Origin: a bacterium
Lineage (GTDB): Bacteria; Zhuqueibacterota; QNDG01; JAGLOF01
DNA: 43,040 nucleotides
Direction of reading: 5' to 3'
Assembly: GCA_016934955.1 (NCBI GenBank)
Contig: JAFGRY010000014.1
Coordinates: 1-43,040 of the forward strand
Each line of letters opens with the position of its first letter. Within the stretch, counting starts at the first letter, position 1. The notes beneath the pieces were generated by a model, which saw nothing but the letters and a program-made list of their open reading frames with translations, had not been told where the DNA came from and did no database searches. The position numbers and the translations under genes are program-made. Below are positions 14,005 through 22,990 of this stretch, piece by piece.

Positions 14005-16413
14005 ATGAAACAAACGCTATACGTATTGCAGGCGGCGCTGCTTGCCGTCCTCCTCTTCACCGTCTGTTCCACCACCCCGTCGGGCGACTACCCCATTCAG
14101 CCTGTTCCCTTCACGCAGGTGCACATCGATGATGCTTTCTGGGCGCCCAGGATCGAAACCAACCGGGCTGTCACCATTCCCCACGCCTTTCACAAATGCG
14201 AGGAAAACGGGCGCCTGGACAATTTCGCCGCCGCCGGGGGACTGTTGGACAGTGAATACCAGGGAATCTATCCTTTTGACGACACCGATGTCTATAAAAC
14301 GCTGGAAGGGGCTTCCTACGCATTGATGGTGAAACCCGATCCGGCCCTGGACGCCTACCTCGACAGCGTCATCACCCTCATCGCCGCGGCCCAGGAAGAT
14401 GACGGCTACCTCTACACCGTGCGCACCCTGAACGCCCGGCGGCTGAAGGGCTGGTTCGGAGACGAACGCTGGGCGCGGCTGTCGGGAAGCCACGAGCTCT
14501 ACAACGCCGGACACCTTTTTGAAGCGGCGGCCGCCCACTACCAGGCCACCGGCAAGCGCAGCCTCCTGAATGTCGCCCTGAAGTTCGCGGACCTGATCGA
14601 CGACACGTTCGGCCCGGGGAAGCTGGAGAAACCGCCAGGCCACCAGGTTATTGAAATGGGGCTGGTCAAACTCTACCGTGTTACCGGGGACGAACGGTAT
14701 CTCAATCTGGCAAAATTCTTTCTCGACGCCCGGGGCCGCTCCGTGAACGGCCGGGAGCTTGGCGGAGAATACAACCAGGATCACAAACCGGTCGTGGAGC
14801 AGGACGAGGCGGTCGGGCACGCGGTGCGGGCCGGGTACATGTACGCAGGGATGGCCGATGTGGCCGCCATGACCGGCGATCGATCCTATATCGACGCCAT
14901 AGACCGCCTCTGGGAAAACGTCGCGGGGAAAAAACTCTACCTCACCGGCGGCATCGGCGCAACCGGCTCCAATGAAGGCTTCGCCGGCAACTACGATCTC
15001 CCCAACATGAGCGCCTATAACGAAACCTGCGCCTCCATCGGCAACATCTACTGGAACCACCGTCTTTTTCTCCTCCACGGTGACGCCCGCTACATCGACG
15101 TCATGGAGCGCACGCTCTACAATGCCCTGCTTTCCGGCATCTCGCTTGACGGCACTCACTTTTTCTACCCCAATCCCCTGGAGTCGGTGGGACAGCACCA
15201 GCGGGCCGAGTGGTTCGGCTGCGCCTGCTGCCCGGGCAACGTGACCCGCTTCATGGCATCGGTTCCCGGATATGTCTACGCGCTCAGGGACAACGACCTC
15301 TATGTCAATCTCTATGCATCCAACACCGCGACGCTGGACCTGAAGGACCAGCAAGTTGTAATCAGCCAGAAGACGGACTACCCCTGGGAGGGGACCGTCG
15401 ATCTCGCCCTGAACCCCGGGAAGGACGGGAAACCGTTTACCCTCTGTCTGCGAATTCCCGGCTGGGCCAGGGGCCGTCCCCTGGACACCGATCTCTACTC
15501 CTATGTCAACAGCGATCCCGCGGACATCGCTCTTTTCGTGAATGGACAGCCCCGGCGGCTGCAGATCAGGGACGGCTATGCCCGTATCCGCAGAGGCTGG
15601 AAAGCCGGAGACACCGTGAGGCTGGAGCTTCCCATGGAGATCCGGCGCGTGACCGCCATCGACAGCGTGGAAGCGGACAGGGACCGGGTTGCCCTGGAGC
15701 GGGGCCCCATCGTCTTCTGCGCGGAATTCCCCGACAACCCCGGGGGCCGCGTGAGAAACCTGCTGCTCACGGACGGTGAGATTGCATCCGAATTCGTACC
15801 CGGTCTGCTCAACGGCGTCACCGTGCTGCGGGGCACCGCTGAAGCGTATCACCGGGATGCCGCGGGGGCGCTCAGCAGCGTCAGCCAGGACCTGACCATG
15901 ATCCCCTACTACGGCTGGTCCCACCGGGGCAGAGGCGAGATGGCGGTCTGGCTGGCGGCCGGCGAATCGGCCGTTACACCGGCAGGGACGGCGACACTTG
16001 CCTCCGAAAGCACCGTGACTGCCTCCTTCGGCAAAAATCCGGAAGCGGTCAATGATCTGCTTGAGCCGTCCTCCTCCGGCGATCATAATGTGCCCTTTTT
16101 CCACTGGTGGCCGCATAAGGGTACCCGGGAGTGGATCCAGTATGATTTCCCGCGGGTGGAAGAGGTTTCGACCGTGGAAGTCTACTGGTTCGACGATACC
16201 GGCCGGGGGGAATGCCGGCTGCCTGCCTCCTGGCGGGTCATGTATATGGAAAACGGACAGTGGAAACCCGTCTGGAGCCCCGACCCCTATCCGGTCGAGA
16301 TGGACTCTTTCAACAAAATTGTCTTCGAAACCGTCCGGACGGGATCCCTGCGCCTTTCCGTCACCTCCCGCGAGGGATGGGCCGGGGGTATTCATGAATG
16401 GAAGGTCCGGTAA
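14005..16413 (+). CDS. GH127 beta-L-arabinofuranosidase with C-terminal beta-sandwich domain
   Basis: The 802-residue secreted enzyme of the DUF1680/GH127 family releases beta-linked L-arabinofuranose. The zinc/cysteine active site of HypBA1 is conserved: Glu340 and Cys342 (YNETCASIGN), and Cys408 and Cys409 (FGCACCPGN), equivalent to Glu338, Cys340, Cys417 (nucleophile) and Cys418. An N-terminal hydrophobic stretch ending at LLFTVC suggests export, with an imperfect lipobox. Residues from about 660 form an extra domain resembling a discoidin-like beta-sandwich (ESTVTASF, VYWFDDTGRGECRLPASW), probably for sugar binding. AAGGAG at 13991-13996 sets the start. It is the first gene of a tight operon of six genes (14005-26487) with the DUF885 gene following. 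Confidence 0.93.
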   Translation: MKQTLYVLQAALLAVLLFTVCSTTPSGDYPIQPVPFTQVHIDDAFWAPRIETNRAVTIPHAFHKCEENGRLDNFAAAGGLLDSEYQGIYPFDDTDVYKTLEGASYALMVKPDPALDAYLDSVITLIAAAQEDDGYLYTVRTLNARRLKGWFGDERWARLSGSHELYNAGHLFEAAAAHYQATGKRSLLNVALKFADLIDDTFGPGKLEKPPGHQVIEMGLVKLYRVTGDERYLNLAKFFLDARGRSVNGRELGGEYNQDHKPVVEQDEAVGHAVRAGYMYAGMADVAAMTGDRSYIDAIDRLWENVAGKKLYLTGGIGATGSNEGFAGNYDLPNMSAYNETCASIGNIYWNHRLFLLHGDARYIDVMERTLYNALLSGISLDGTHFFYPNPLESVGQHQRAEWFGCACCPGNVTRFMASVPGYVYALRDNDLYVNLYASNTATLDLKDQQVVISQKTDYPWEGTVDLALNPGKDGKPFTLCLRIPGWARGRPLDTDLYSYVNSDPADIALFVNGQPRRLQIRDGYARIRRGWKAGDTVRLELPMEIRRVTAIDSVEADRDRVALERGPIVFCAEFPDNPGGRVRNLLLTDGEIASEFVPGLLNGVTVLRGTAEAYHRDAAGALSSVSQDLTMIPYYGWSHRGRGEMAVWLAAGESAVTPAGTATLASESTVTASFGKNPEAVNDLLEPSSSGDHNVPFFHWWPHKGTREWIQYDFPRVEEVSTVEVYWFDDTGRGECRLPASWRVMYMENGQWKPVWSPDPYPVEMDSFNKIVFETVRTGSLRLSVTSREGWAGGIHEWKVR

Positions 16414-16445
16414 AGAGAGTTCATTACCAGAGAAGGAGTGAGCGT

Positions 16446-18398
16446 ATGACGTTCCGACACGCCCGCCGCATTCTGCCGCTGATACTGCTGCTGCTTTTCT
16501 GCTGCGGCAGACAGCTGCCGTTCCGCTGGAAGCATGTAAACGGCGCCTGGACCCTGCTGCACGAGGGCCGGGCGGTCGGAAAACTGGCGGCCTGCACTGT
16601 ACCGGGAATCACGAGCAAAGACATCATCACCCGCCTGGATGAAAAGCTCTTTCTCATCACCCGCATCTGCACCAACAGCAGTGACGGTCCCCTGGATTCA
16701 CTCCGGCTCTGCATCGATTTCATTCACCTCGGTCCCGCCGGCTACTGTATGATACCGGCGGTGAGCTACAACGGGAATCATTGGGGAGAGGGGAACGAAC
16801 CGAAGGGCTTCATCCATGACGGGACTCCCTGGTCCTTTTCCAGCCTCCGCACCGCCGTACCCGGCGCCACGTACAGCGAGGGGCATACGGTTTCCATCGC
16901 TCTCTGGGGGGAACCGGTGCAGGCGGGAGCTCCCTTTTCCTGCTCTCTCATCCCTGCGCCGGACAGCACCGTCCACCGGCTTATCTGGCCCGAGGAGGAG
17001 ATGCCCCTGCGCTACAGTAACCGGGATCAGTACACTCCCGGGTTCCGGGCGCCGCTGCTTCTCGCGCCGGGAGAAAGCGTAAAACTCACCGCTTTTCTCA
17101 CGGCCGATGCTCTCAGACCGAATCATCGAAACATCGCCTCCTTCCTGAACTACGCATGGCGGCTGAATCGTCGCCTTCCCGAATCCTGCAGACCGCCGCA
17201 GGAGATCTGGGATCTGGCGGTGCGTTACGCGAAAAACAGCCTCTGGGCCGAAGAAGGAGTGTTCCGGGGATTCAGCATCGGTCTGGTGCCCCGTACCGAC
17301 GGACGCTGGATCCAGCGTCCGTCCTGGAAGTATGAGATCGGCTGGTGCGGCCAGAATGCCTCCCTGGCCAATTCCCTGCTGGCGGATTATCAGAAAACCG
17401 GTGACGAGGAGTCCCGGGACATGGCCATTCTCTGCCTGGACACCTGGGCACGGTATGCCGTGCTGCCCAACGGGCTTTTCCGCACCCATTTCGATTACAT
17501 TCTGGGAATTGCCGGCGGACAGGAAGTGCTGGACGCCTGCAATCTCGGCACCGCCGCACTCAATTACTTCGAAGCCGGGGACCGGGCCGCGGCCTGCGGT
17601 ATCTCCCGGCCGCAGTACCGGGAACTGGCGCTGGCCATCTGTGATTTCATGGAATCCGCCCAGGACTCGGCCGGCCGCTACGGCAAAGGCTGGACCGCCG
17701 ACGGAGAATGCGTCTACCGGGACGGGACCATCGGCGCCTTTCTCATTCCTCCCATGCTTGCCGCCCACCGCGTCACCGGCGACCAGCGGTATCTCTCGTC
17801 CGCCGTCGCCGCGTTCAATTTCTACTACGGGGAACTGCTTGCCAACGGATTCACTTCCGCCGGCGCCCTGGACACCTGGTGCATCGACAAGGAGAGCTCC
17901 ATGCCGCTGCTGCGCTCGGCCCTCATGCTCTCGGAGATCACCGGATTTGACCGCTATCTCACGGCAGCTGAACATATTTCCTGGTATCTGTCGACCTGGC
18001 TGTGGCACTACTCGGCATTCTACGGCCCGGCCAGCGATTTTCAAACCTACGGCTACGACACCTTCGGCGGAACGGCGGTCTCGACCCAGCACCATCATCT
18101 TGATCCCTATGCTCTCTTCTGGGTCAAGGACTGGCTGGACCTGGCTGAAAAAACCGGCAATCCGCAATGGCGCGAGAAGGCCCTGGCGGTCTGGCAAAAC
18201 GGCAACCAGCTGATCTCCGAAGGAAACGACCTCATCAGGGGCAAGGTGCGGCCCGCCGGATCCCAGAACGAAGCCTATTTCCAGGCGGCCTGGAGCGCGG
18301 GCCCCGGCATGATCAATGACTGGCTGGTGGCCTGGCCCGGGGCCTTCAGGCTCGAGACGCTGCGCCGGCTCGACGACTGGAGTCAATTGACCTTTTGA
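16446..18398 (+). CDS. Unrecognised lipoprotein with probable alpha/alpha six-hairpin fold
   Basis: I do not recognise the family of this 650-residue protein. A signal peptide ends in LLLFCCG, a good lipobox, so it is probably a lipoprotein. Residues about 30-230 look like beta-strands. From about 240 the pattern of paired helices (LAVRYAKNSLWAEEG, SLANSLLADYQKTGDEESRDMAILCLDTW, YLSSAVAAFNFYYGELLANG) suggests an alpha/alpha toroid, as in many glycosidases and uronate epimerases. Candidate functional residues are Asp476, Asp481 and Glu483 (LDTWCIDKESSMPLL) and His549-551 with Asp553 (STQHHHLDPYALFW). The start at 16446 follows AGAAGGAG; an upstream in-frame ATG lies inside the previous gene. 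Gaps are 32 and 28 bases between two GH127 genes, so a role in the same glycan pathway is likely. Confidence 0.8.
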   Translation: MTFRHARRILPLILLLLFCCGRQLPFRWKHVNGAWTLLHEGRAVGKLAACTVPGITSKDIITRLDEKLFLITRICTNSSDGPLDSLRLCIDFIHLGPAGYCMIPAVSYNGNHWGEGNEPKGFIHDGTPWSFSSLRTAVPGATYSEGHTVSIALWGEPVQAGAPFSCSLIPAPDSTVHRLIWPEEEMPLRYSNRDQYTPGFRAPLLLAPGESVKLTAFLTADALRPNHRNIASFLNYAWRLNRRLPESCRPPQEIWDLAVRYAKNSLWAEEGVFRGFSIGLVPRTDGRWIQRPSWKYEIGWCGQNASLANSLLADYQKTGDEESRDMAILCLDTWARYAVLPNGLFRTHFDYILGIAGGQEVLDACNLGTAALNYFEAGDRAAACGISRPQYRELALAICDFMESAQDSAGRYGKGWTADGECVYRDGTIGAFLIPPMLAAHRVTGDQRYLSSAVAAFNFYYGELLANGFTSAGALDTWCIDKESSMPLLRSALMLSEITGFDRYLTAAEHISWYLSTWLWHYSAFYGPASDFQTYGYDTFGGTAVSTQHHHLDPYALFWVKDWLDLAEKTGNPQWREKALAVWQNGNQLISEGNDLIRGKVRPAGSQNEAYFQAAWSAGPGMINDWLVAWPGAFRLETLRRLDDWSQLTF

Positions 18399-18426
18399 CA
18401 ATTACATACACCGAAGGGAGAGACCC

Positions 18427-20814
18427 ATGAAACGCTTGTGTACCGCGGCGCTGGGACTGCTGCTGCTCAGCTGCGGCCGCAGTCCGAAAGGCGACTATTA
18501 CATTACCCCCGTCCCGTTCACCGACGTCACGGTAGCCGATGCCTTCTGGACACCCCGGCTGGAGACGAACCGGCTGGTGACCATTCCCTACGCATTTGAA
18601 CAATGCGAAGAAACGCACCGCATCGACAATTTCGCAGTCGCCGCGGGCGTCACGAAAGGGTTCCATCGCGGCTACCGCTTCAACGATTCCGATGTCTACA
18701 AGATCATCGAAGGCGCCGCCTATGCCCTGCGCCTGCATCCGGACCCGGAACTGGAGGCCTACGTGGACGGAGTGATCGATCTCATCGCAGCCGCCCAGGA
18801 AGAGGACGGGTACCTCTTCACGGCAAAAACGGCCTTTGATCCGGACAACCCCTCTGTGCGGGTGAAAGACCGCTGGGACAATATTCGCGATGACCATGAG
18901 CTCTACTGCGTCGGCCACATGTACGAGGCCGCGGTCGCATACTATCAGGCCACCGGCAAACGCACCCTGCTCGATGCAGCGGTGAAAAACGCGGACCTCA
19001 TCGACAGCGTGTTCAGCAGGGAGGGCCTCCGCTACCCGCCCGGCCATGAAGAGATCGAGATCGGTCTCGCCCGCCTGTACCGGGAGACCGGTGAAAAACG
19101 GTACCTGGATCTCGCCAAGTTTTTTCTTGACCAGCGGGGCGACTCCACCGGGCATGAGCTGTACGGGGAATACGCCCAGGACCATATGCCGGTTACCCTG
19201 CAGAAAAAAGCGGTCGGACACGCGGTCCGGGCAGGCTATCTATTCACCGGCATGGCGGACATCGCGGCGCTTACCGGCAACACCGCCTATATCAAGGCGA
19301 TCAAGACCATCTGGAACGATGTTGCCGGAAACAAGCTCTACCTCACCGGCGGCATCGGCGCATCCGGCGGCAACGAGGGGTTCGGCGGCGATTATCACCT
19401 CCCCAACGCGAGTGCCTACTGCGAAACCTGCGCCGCCATCGCCAACGCCATGTGGAACCACCGTCTCTTTCTCATGACCGGCGACGCGAAATACATGGAT
19501 GTGGCCGAGCGGACCATTTACAACAACGTCCTCTCCGGCATCTCCATGAACGGCGACCGTTTCTTCTACCCCAACCGCCTGGCGTCATTCAGCGGCGCGG
19601 AACGCTCCCCCTGGTTCGGATGCGCCTGCTGCCCCTCGAACATCGTCCGCTTTCTGCCCTCGATTCCCGGATACGCCTATGCAAAACGGGGGAACGATCT
19701 CTATGTAAACCTCTACCTGAGCAGCAGCACCAGCGTCGATCTCGCCGGCACCACTGTGCATCTCATTCAGGAGAGCCTCTATCCGTGGGACGGCAGAATC
19801 CTGATAAAAGTGAATCCCAAAGACATTGAAAAATTCACGATCAATCTGCGCATTCCGGGATGGGCACAGGGAAAACCGGTGCCTTCCGATCTTTACGCGT
19901 ACATGGAAACCGGTTCTGAACCGCTGGCCCTCAGCATCAACGAAGCGGATGTGCCGGTCTCCGTTAAAAACGGGTACGTCCGCATCACCCGGCTCTGGCA
20001 GGTTGGTGACGAGATACGCCTCACGCTTCCCATGCCGGTACGGTTCGTCACCGCCCATGACAGCGTTGCCGCCGACCGCGGCAGACTGGCGGTTGAACGG
20101 GGTCCGCTGGTCTACTGCGCGGAAGGCATAGACAACGCGGATGACCAGGTACGGCACCTGATCGTCAACCCCGATGCACCGATCTCCACCAGCTTCAGAG
20201 CCGGCAAGCTCAACGGCATCCAGGAAATTCGCATGGAAGGGGAGCTGCTGCGCCGGAACAGTGAACAGGTCCTCGCCTGTGATCCGGTGACGGTCACCCT
20301 TGTCCCCTATTACAGCTGGGCCCACCGCGGCCTGACCCCCATGGCCGTCTGGCTGGCGGCTGACACGGAGACCGCCGACCCGATCAAACCGCCCACCATC
20401 GCCAGCACCGCGGCAGTCTCCGTTTCCCACGGCCGCGGCGAGGAGGCGCTCAATGACCAGATCGAACCGGCCTCCTCCATCGATCACGATATTCCCCGGT
20501 TTCACTGGTGGCCCCGCAAGGGACAGGTGCAGTGGATGCAGTATGATTTCAAGAAACCGCAGACGATTTCACAGTCATCCGTGTACTGGTTCGACGACAC
20601 CGGCATCGGTGAGTGCCGGGTGCCCGCATCCTGGCACCTGCTCTGCCGTGTCGACGGCGTCTGGGAGCGGGTGGCCAACAGCACTCCCTATACCGTCGAC
20701 AGAGACCGGTTCAACACCGTCACCTTCAGGCCGGTGACCGCCGACGCCCTGCGTCTCGAGATCGCCTCGCAGCCCGAATGGGCCGGCGGTATTCTCGAGT
20801 GGACGGTCAAATAA
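18427..20814 (+). CDS. GH127 beta-L-arabinofuranosidase, second paralogue, lipoprotein
   Basis: The 795-residue protein is clearly paralogous to the 14005 and 24550 products over the whole GH127 domain. The lipobox LLLLSC at the N-terminus indicates a lipoprotein. Active-site residues are Glu333 and Cys335 (YCETCAAIAN) and Cys401 and Cys402 (FGCACCPSN), with the same 66-residue spacing between the second and third ligands as in both other copies. The C-terminal domain from about residue 655 is shared with the first paralogue (HDIPRFHWWPRKG, VYWFDDTGIGECRVPASW). It sits 28 bases after the unknown lipoprotein and 19 bases before the M1 peptidase. Different paralogues probably act on different positions or linkages of the arabinan chain. 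Confidence 0.94.
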   Translation: MKRLCTAALGLLLLSCGRSPKGDYYITPVPFTDVTVADAFWTPRLETNRLVTIPYAFEQCEETHRIDNFAVAAGVTKGFHRGYRFNDSDVYKIIEGAAYALRLHPDPELEAYVDGVIDLIAAAQEEDGYLFTAKTAFDPDNPSVRVKDRWDNIRDDHELYCVGHMYEAAVAYYQATGKRTLLDAAVKNADLIDSVFSREGLRYPPGHEEIEIGLARLYRETGEKRYLDLAKFFLDQRGDSTGHELYGEYAQDHMPVTLQKKAVGHAVRAGYLFTGMADIAALTGNTAYIKAIKTIWNDVAGNKLYLTGGIGASGGNEGFGGDYHLPNASAYCETCAAIANAMWNHRLFLMTGDAKYMDVAERTIYNNVLSGISMNGDRFFYPNRLASFSGAERSPWFGCACCPSNIVRFLPSIPGYAYAKRGNDLYVNLYLSSSTSVDLAGTTVHLIQESLYPWDGRILIKVNPKDIEKFTINLRIPGWAQGKPVPSDLYAYMETGSEPLALSINEADVPVSVKNGYVRITRLWQVGDEIRLTLPMPVRFVTAHDSVAADRGRLAVERGPLVYCAEGIDNADDQVRHLIVNPDAPISTSFRAGKLNGIQEIRMEGELLRRNSEQVLACDPVTVTLVPYYSWAHRGLTPMAVWLAADTETADPIKPPTIASTAAVSVSHGRGEEALNDQIEPASSIDHDIPRFHWWPRKGQVQWMQYDFKKPQTISQSSVYWFDDTGIGECRVPASWHLLCRVDGVWERVANSTPYTVDRDRFNTVTFRPVTADALRLEIASQPEWAGGILEWTVK

Positions 20815-20833
20815 ATCGAAGAAAGGATCCGTA

Positions 20834-22972
20834 ATGAACCATCACGGAATATGGACCGGAATACTCATCTGCCTGTTTCTGCGGCAGCCGGGGTACTCCC
20901 AAACAATCGATATCCAGGCACGGCCGGTTCAGCATGAACCGTCCCGCCGTATTGACGCACTGCAATACACGGTGCGATTGACGTTCGATCTCGACAAAAG
21001 AGAGTTCCACGGCAGCAACACGGTCACCATGATCTCGCTTCGGGACGGTCTCGGCAGCATCCCGCTGAATGCGGTCGATCTCACGGTCGAGAAGATCACC
21101 GGCGCCGGGGACAGGAATCTCGCGTTCTCATATCGGGACGACACGCTGCGTATCGTTCTGCCGCATCCGGCGACGTTCGGCGACACGCTGCGGATGACCA
21201 TATGGTACCACGGATCCTATCCTGCAAAAGGACTCTACTTCGATGACAGCACCAGCCGCCATCCCCGGGTGGTGACCACCGATTCCTGGCCGGACGAGGC
21301 CCGCTGCTGGTTTCCCTGTTACGATTACCCCCATGACAAGGCGGTCCAGGAGATGATCATCACGGTGCCGGACACACTCAAGGTCCTTTCCAACGGCGCA
21401 CTCATAGGGGTGAGGGCGGACGGTGAAGCCGGCACGGCGACCTGGCATTACTTCCAGAGACATCCCCATTCCACCTACCTCTCCATGCTCGCCATCGGCC
21501 CCTATACGGTGATCGCCGATTCCCTGGGACCGCTGCCGATCAGTTACTGGGTCTATCCCGGTGACGCTGAAAACGCGAAACGAATTTTCAAAGACACCCC
21601 GAACATGATCGCCTTTTTCAATCGCATCTACAACTATCCCTACCCCTGGGATAAGTATGACCAGGTGGTCAGCCCCCGCCAGGGCGGCGGCGCGGAAGCG
21701 ACCTCCGCCACCATCCTCGGCGAAGGGGTTATATATGACCGGCGGGCGGAACAGGATTTTTCCTGGGAACGGATCATCGCCCATGAAATCGCCCATCAGT
21801 GGTGGGGTGATCTGATCACCCTGCGCTCCTGGGAGCACACCTGGATGAACGAGGGATTCGGCACCTATTCAGATTATCTCTATACCCGGTTTGCCCGGGG
21901 CGATGATGAAGGCGCCATGGACCTCCTCGGGAAAAAGAATCAGTATCTCAACGAGGCTCACACCCGGTATATGCGTCCCATCGTCTGCACCCGTTACAAC
22001 AAGCCCCAGGACAATTTTGACAGCCACACCTACCCGAAAGCGGCGGCGGTGCTGCATATGCTGCGGTTCGTGCTGGGAGACAAACCCTTCTTCGAGACAC
22101 TCAGCCGGTTCCTGCACCGCCACGCCTTCATGGCCGTTGACACCCATGATTTCATGAGCGCGGTCAAGAATGTGACCGGGCGCAACCTCGACTGGTTCTT
22201 TGAACAATGGATCTACAAGCCGGGACACCCTGTCCTCGACATCTCGTATGCGTATGATCCCGGCAACGGACTGATCGCGCTGAAGGTGCGGCAGGTTCAG
22301 GACACATCGCTGGGCATTCCGGTGTACCGGATGCCGGTGCGGATCGGCGTCGTCACCGCCCGGGGGAAAGAAGTCCATGACATCTGGCTTTCCAAAGCCG
22401 AAGAGATCTTCACGCTTCCCGCCGCGGACGCGCCCCTGCTGGTCAGGTTCGACGAAGGCAATTATCTTCTCAAGGAGTGGACCTTCAGGAAATCCATGCA
22501 GGAACTGATCTATCAGCTGCAGCACGATGATGTGATCGGACGCCAGTGGGCGGTGGCCCGACTGGGGGAATGCACCGCTGACCGGACGGCAATCAAGGCG
22601 CTCAGCCGGGCGGCGCAACAGGATCCCTTCTGGGCGGTCCGGAAGCAGGCGGCGGAATCTCTGGGCACCATTGCATCCCGGGAAACGGTATCCCTGTTCA
22701 GGAGACTGGCGGCCGATCCCAGCTCACAGGTACGGGCCTCGGCCCTGACCCTGCTGGGCGCCACTGGCAGACGGGACCTGGTGCCGTTCCTGAAATCCCG
22801 GTTTCAGTCGGACGACAGCTATCGGGCCCAGGCGGCGGCCCTGCGGGCTATCGGCGCCTGCGGCGGCGAAGCGGACATGCCCTTCCTCGAGCAGGCGGCA
22901 TCTCTCGCATCATACCGCGATATCGTCAACATCGCCGCGGAAGCGGCGATAAAACAGATCTCCGGCAATTGA
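20834..22972 (+). CDS. M1-family zinc aminopeptidase with C-terminal HEAT repeats, exported
   Basis: The 712-residue protein has a signal peptide (cleavage near GYSQ). An M1 N-terminal beta-saddle domain precedes a thermolysin-like catalytic domain with HEIAH at 317-321 and the third zinc ligand Glu340 in WMNEGFGTY, giving HExxH-18-E. GGGAEATSATI replaces the usual GAMEN substrate loop. From about residue 560 there are short HEAT/PBS-type helical repeats (VRKQAAESLGTIASRETVSLFRRLA, VRASALTLLGATGRRDLVPFL, YRAQAAALRAIGACGGEADMPFL). M1 enzymes remove N-terminal amino acids. Its place 19 bases after one GH127 gene and 18 bases before an amino-acid type symporter suggests joint digestion of a glycoprotein. 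The HEAT tail may bind a partner or position the substrate. Confidence 0.93.
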   Translation: MNHHGIWTGILICLFLRQPGYSQTIDIQARPVQHEPSRRIDALQYTVRLTFDLDKREFHGSNTVTMISLRDGLGSIPLNAVDLTVEKITGAGDRNLAFSYRDDTLRIVLPHPATFGDTLRMTIWYHGSYPAKGLYFDDSTSRHPRVVTTDSWPDEARCWFPCYDYPHDKAVQEMIITVPDTLKVLSNGALIGVRADGEAGTATWHYFQRHPHSTYLSMLAIGPYTVIADSLGPLPISYWVYPGDAENAKRIFKDTPNMIAFFNRIYNYPYPWDKYDQVVSPRQGGGAEATSATILGEGVIYDRRAEQDFSWERIIAHEIAHQWWGDLITLRSWEHTWMNEGFGTYSDYLYTRFARGDDEGAMDLLGKKNQYLNEAHTRYMRPIVCTRYNKPQDNFDSHTYPKAAAVLHMLRFVLGDKPFFETLSRFLHRHAFMAVDTHDFMSAVKNVTGRNLDWFFEQWIYKPGHPVLDISYAYDPGNGLIALKVRQVQDTSLGIPVYRMPVRIGVVTARGKEVHDIWLSKAEEIFTLPAADAPLLVRFDEGNYLLKEWTFRKSMQELIYQLQHDDVIGRQWAVARLGECTADRTAIKALSRAAQQDPFWAVRKQAAESLGTIASRETVSLFRRLAADPSSQVRASALTLLGATGRRDLVPFLKSRFQSDDSYRAQAAALRAIGACGGEADMPFLEQAASLASYRDIVNIAAEAAIKQISGN

Positions 22973-22990
22973 CCTTTGGGACAAACGACA

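Noticed and set aside
14017..16395. A 792-residue open frame antisense to the first GH127 gene
   Set aside because: The sense frame is a clear GH127 enzyme with active-site residues. Long antisense frames are expected opposite GC-rich codons, and similar ones lie opposite most genes here.
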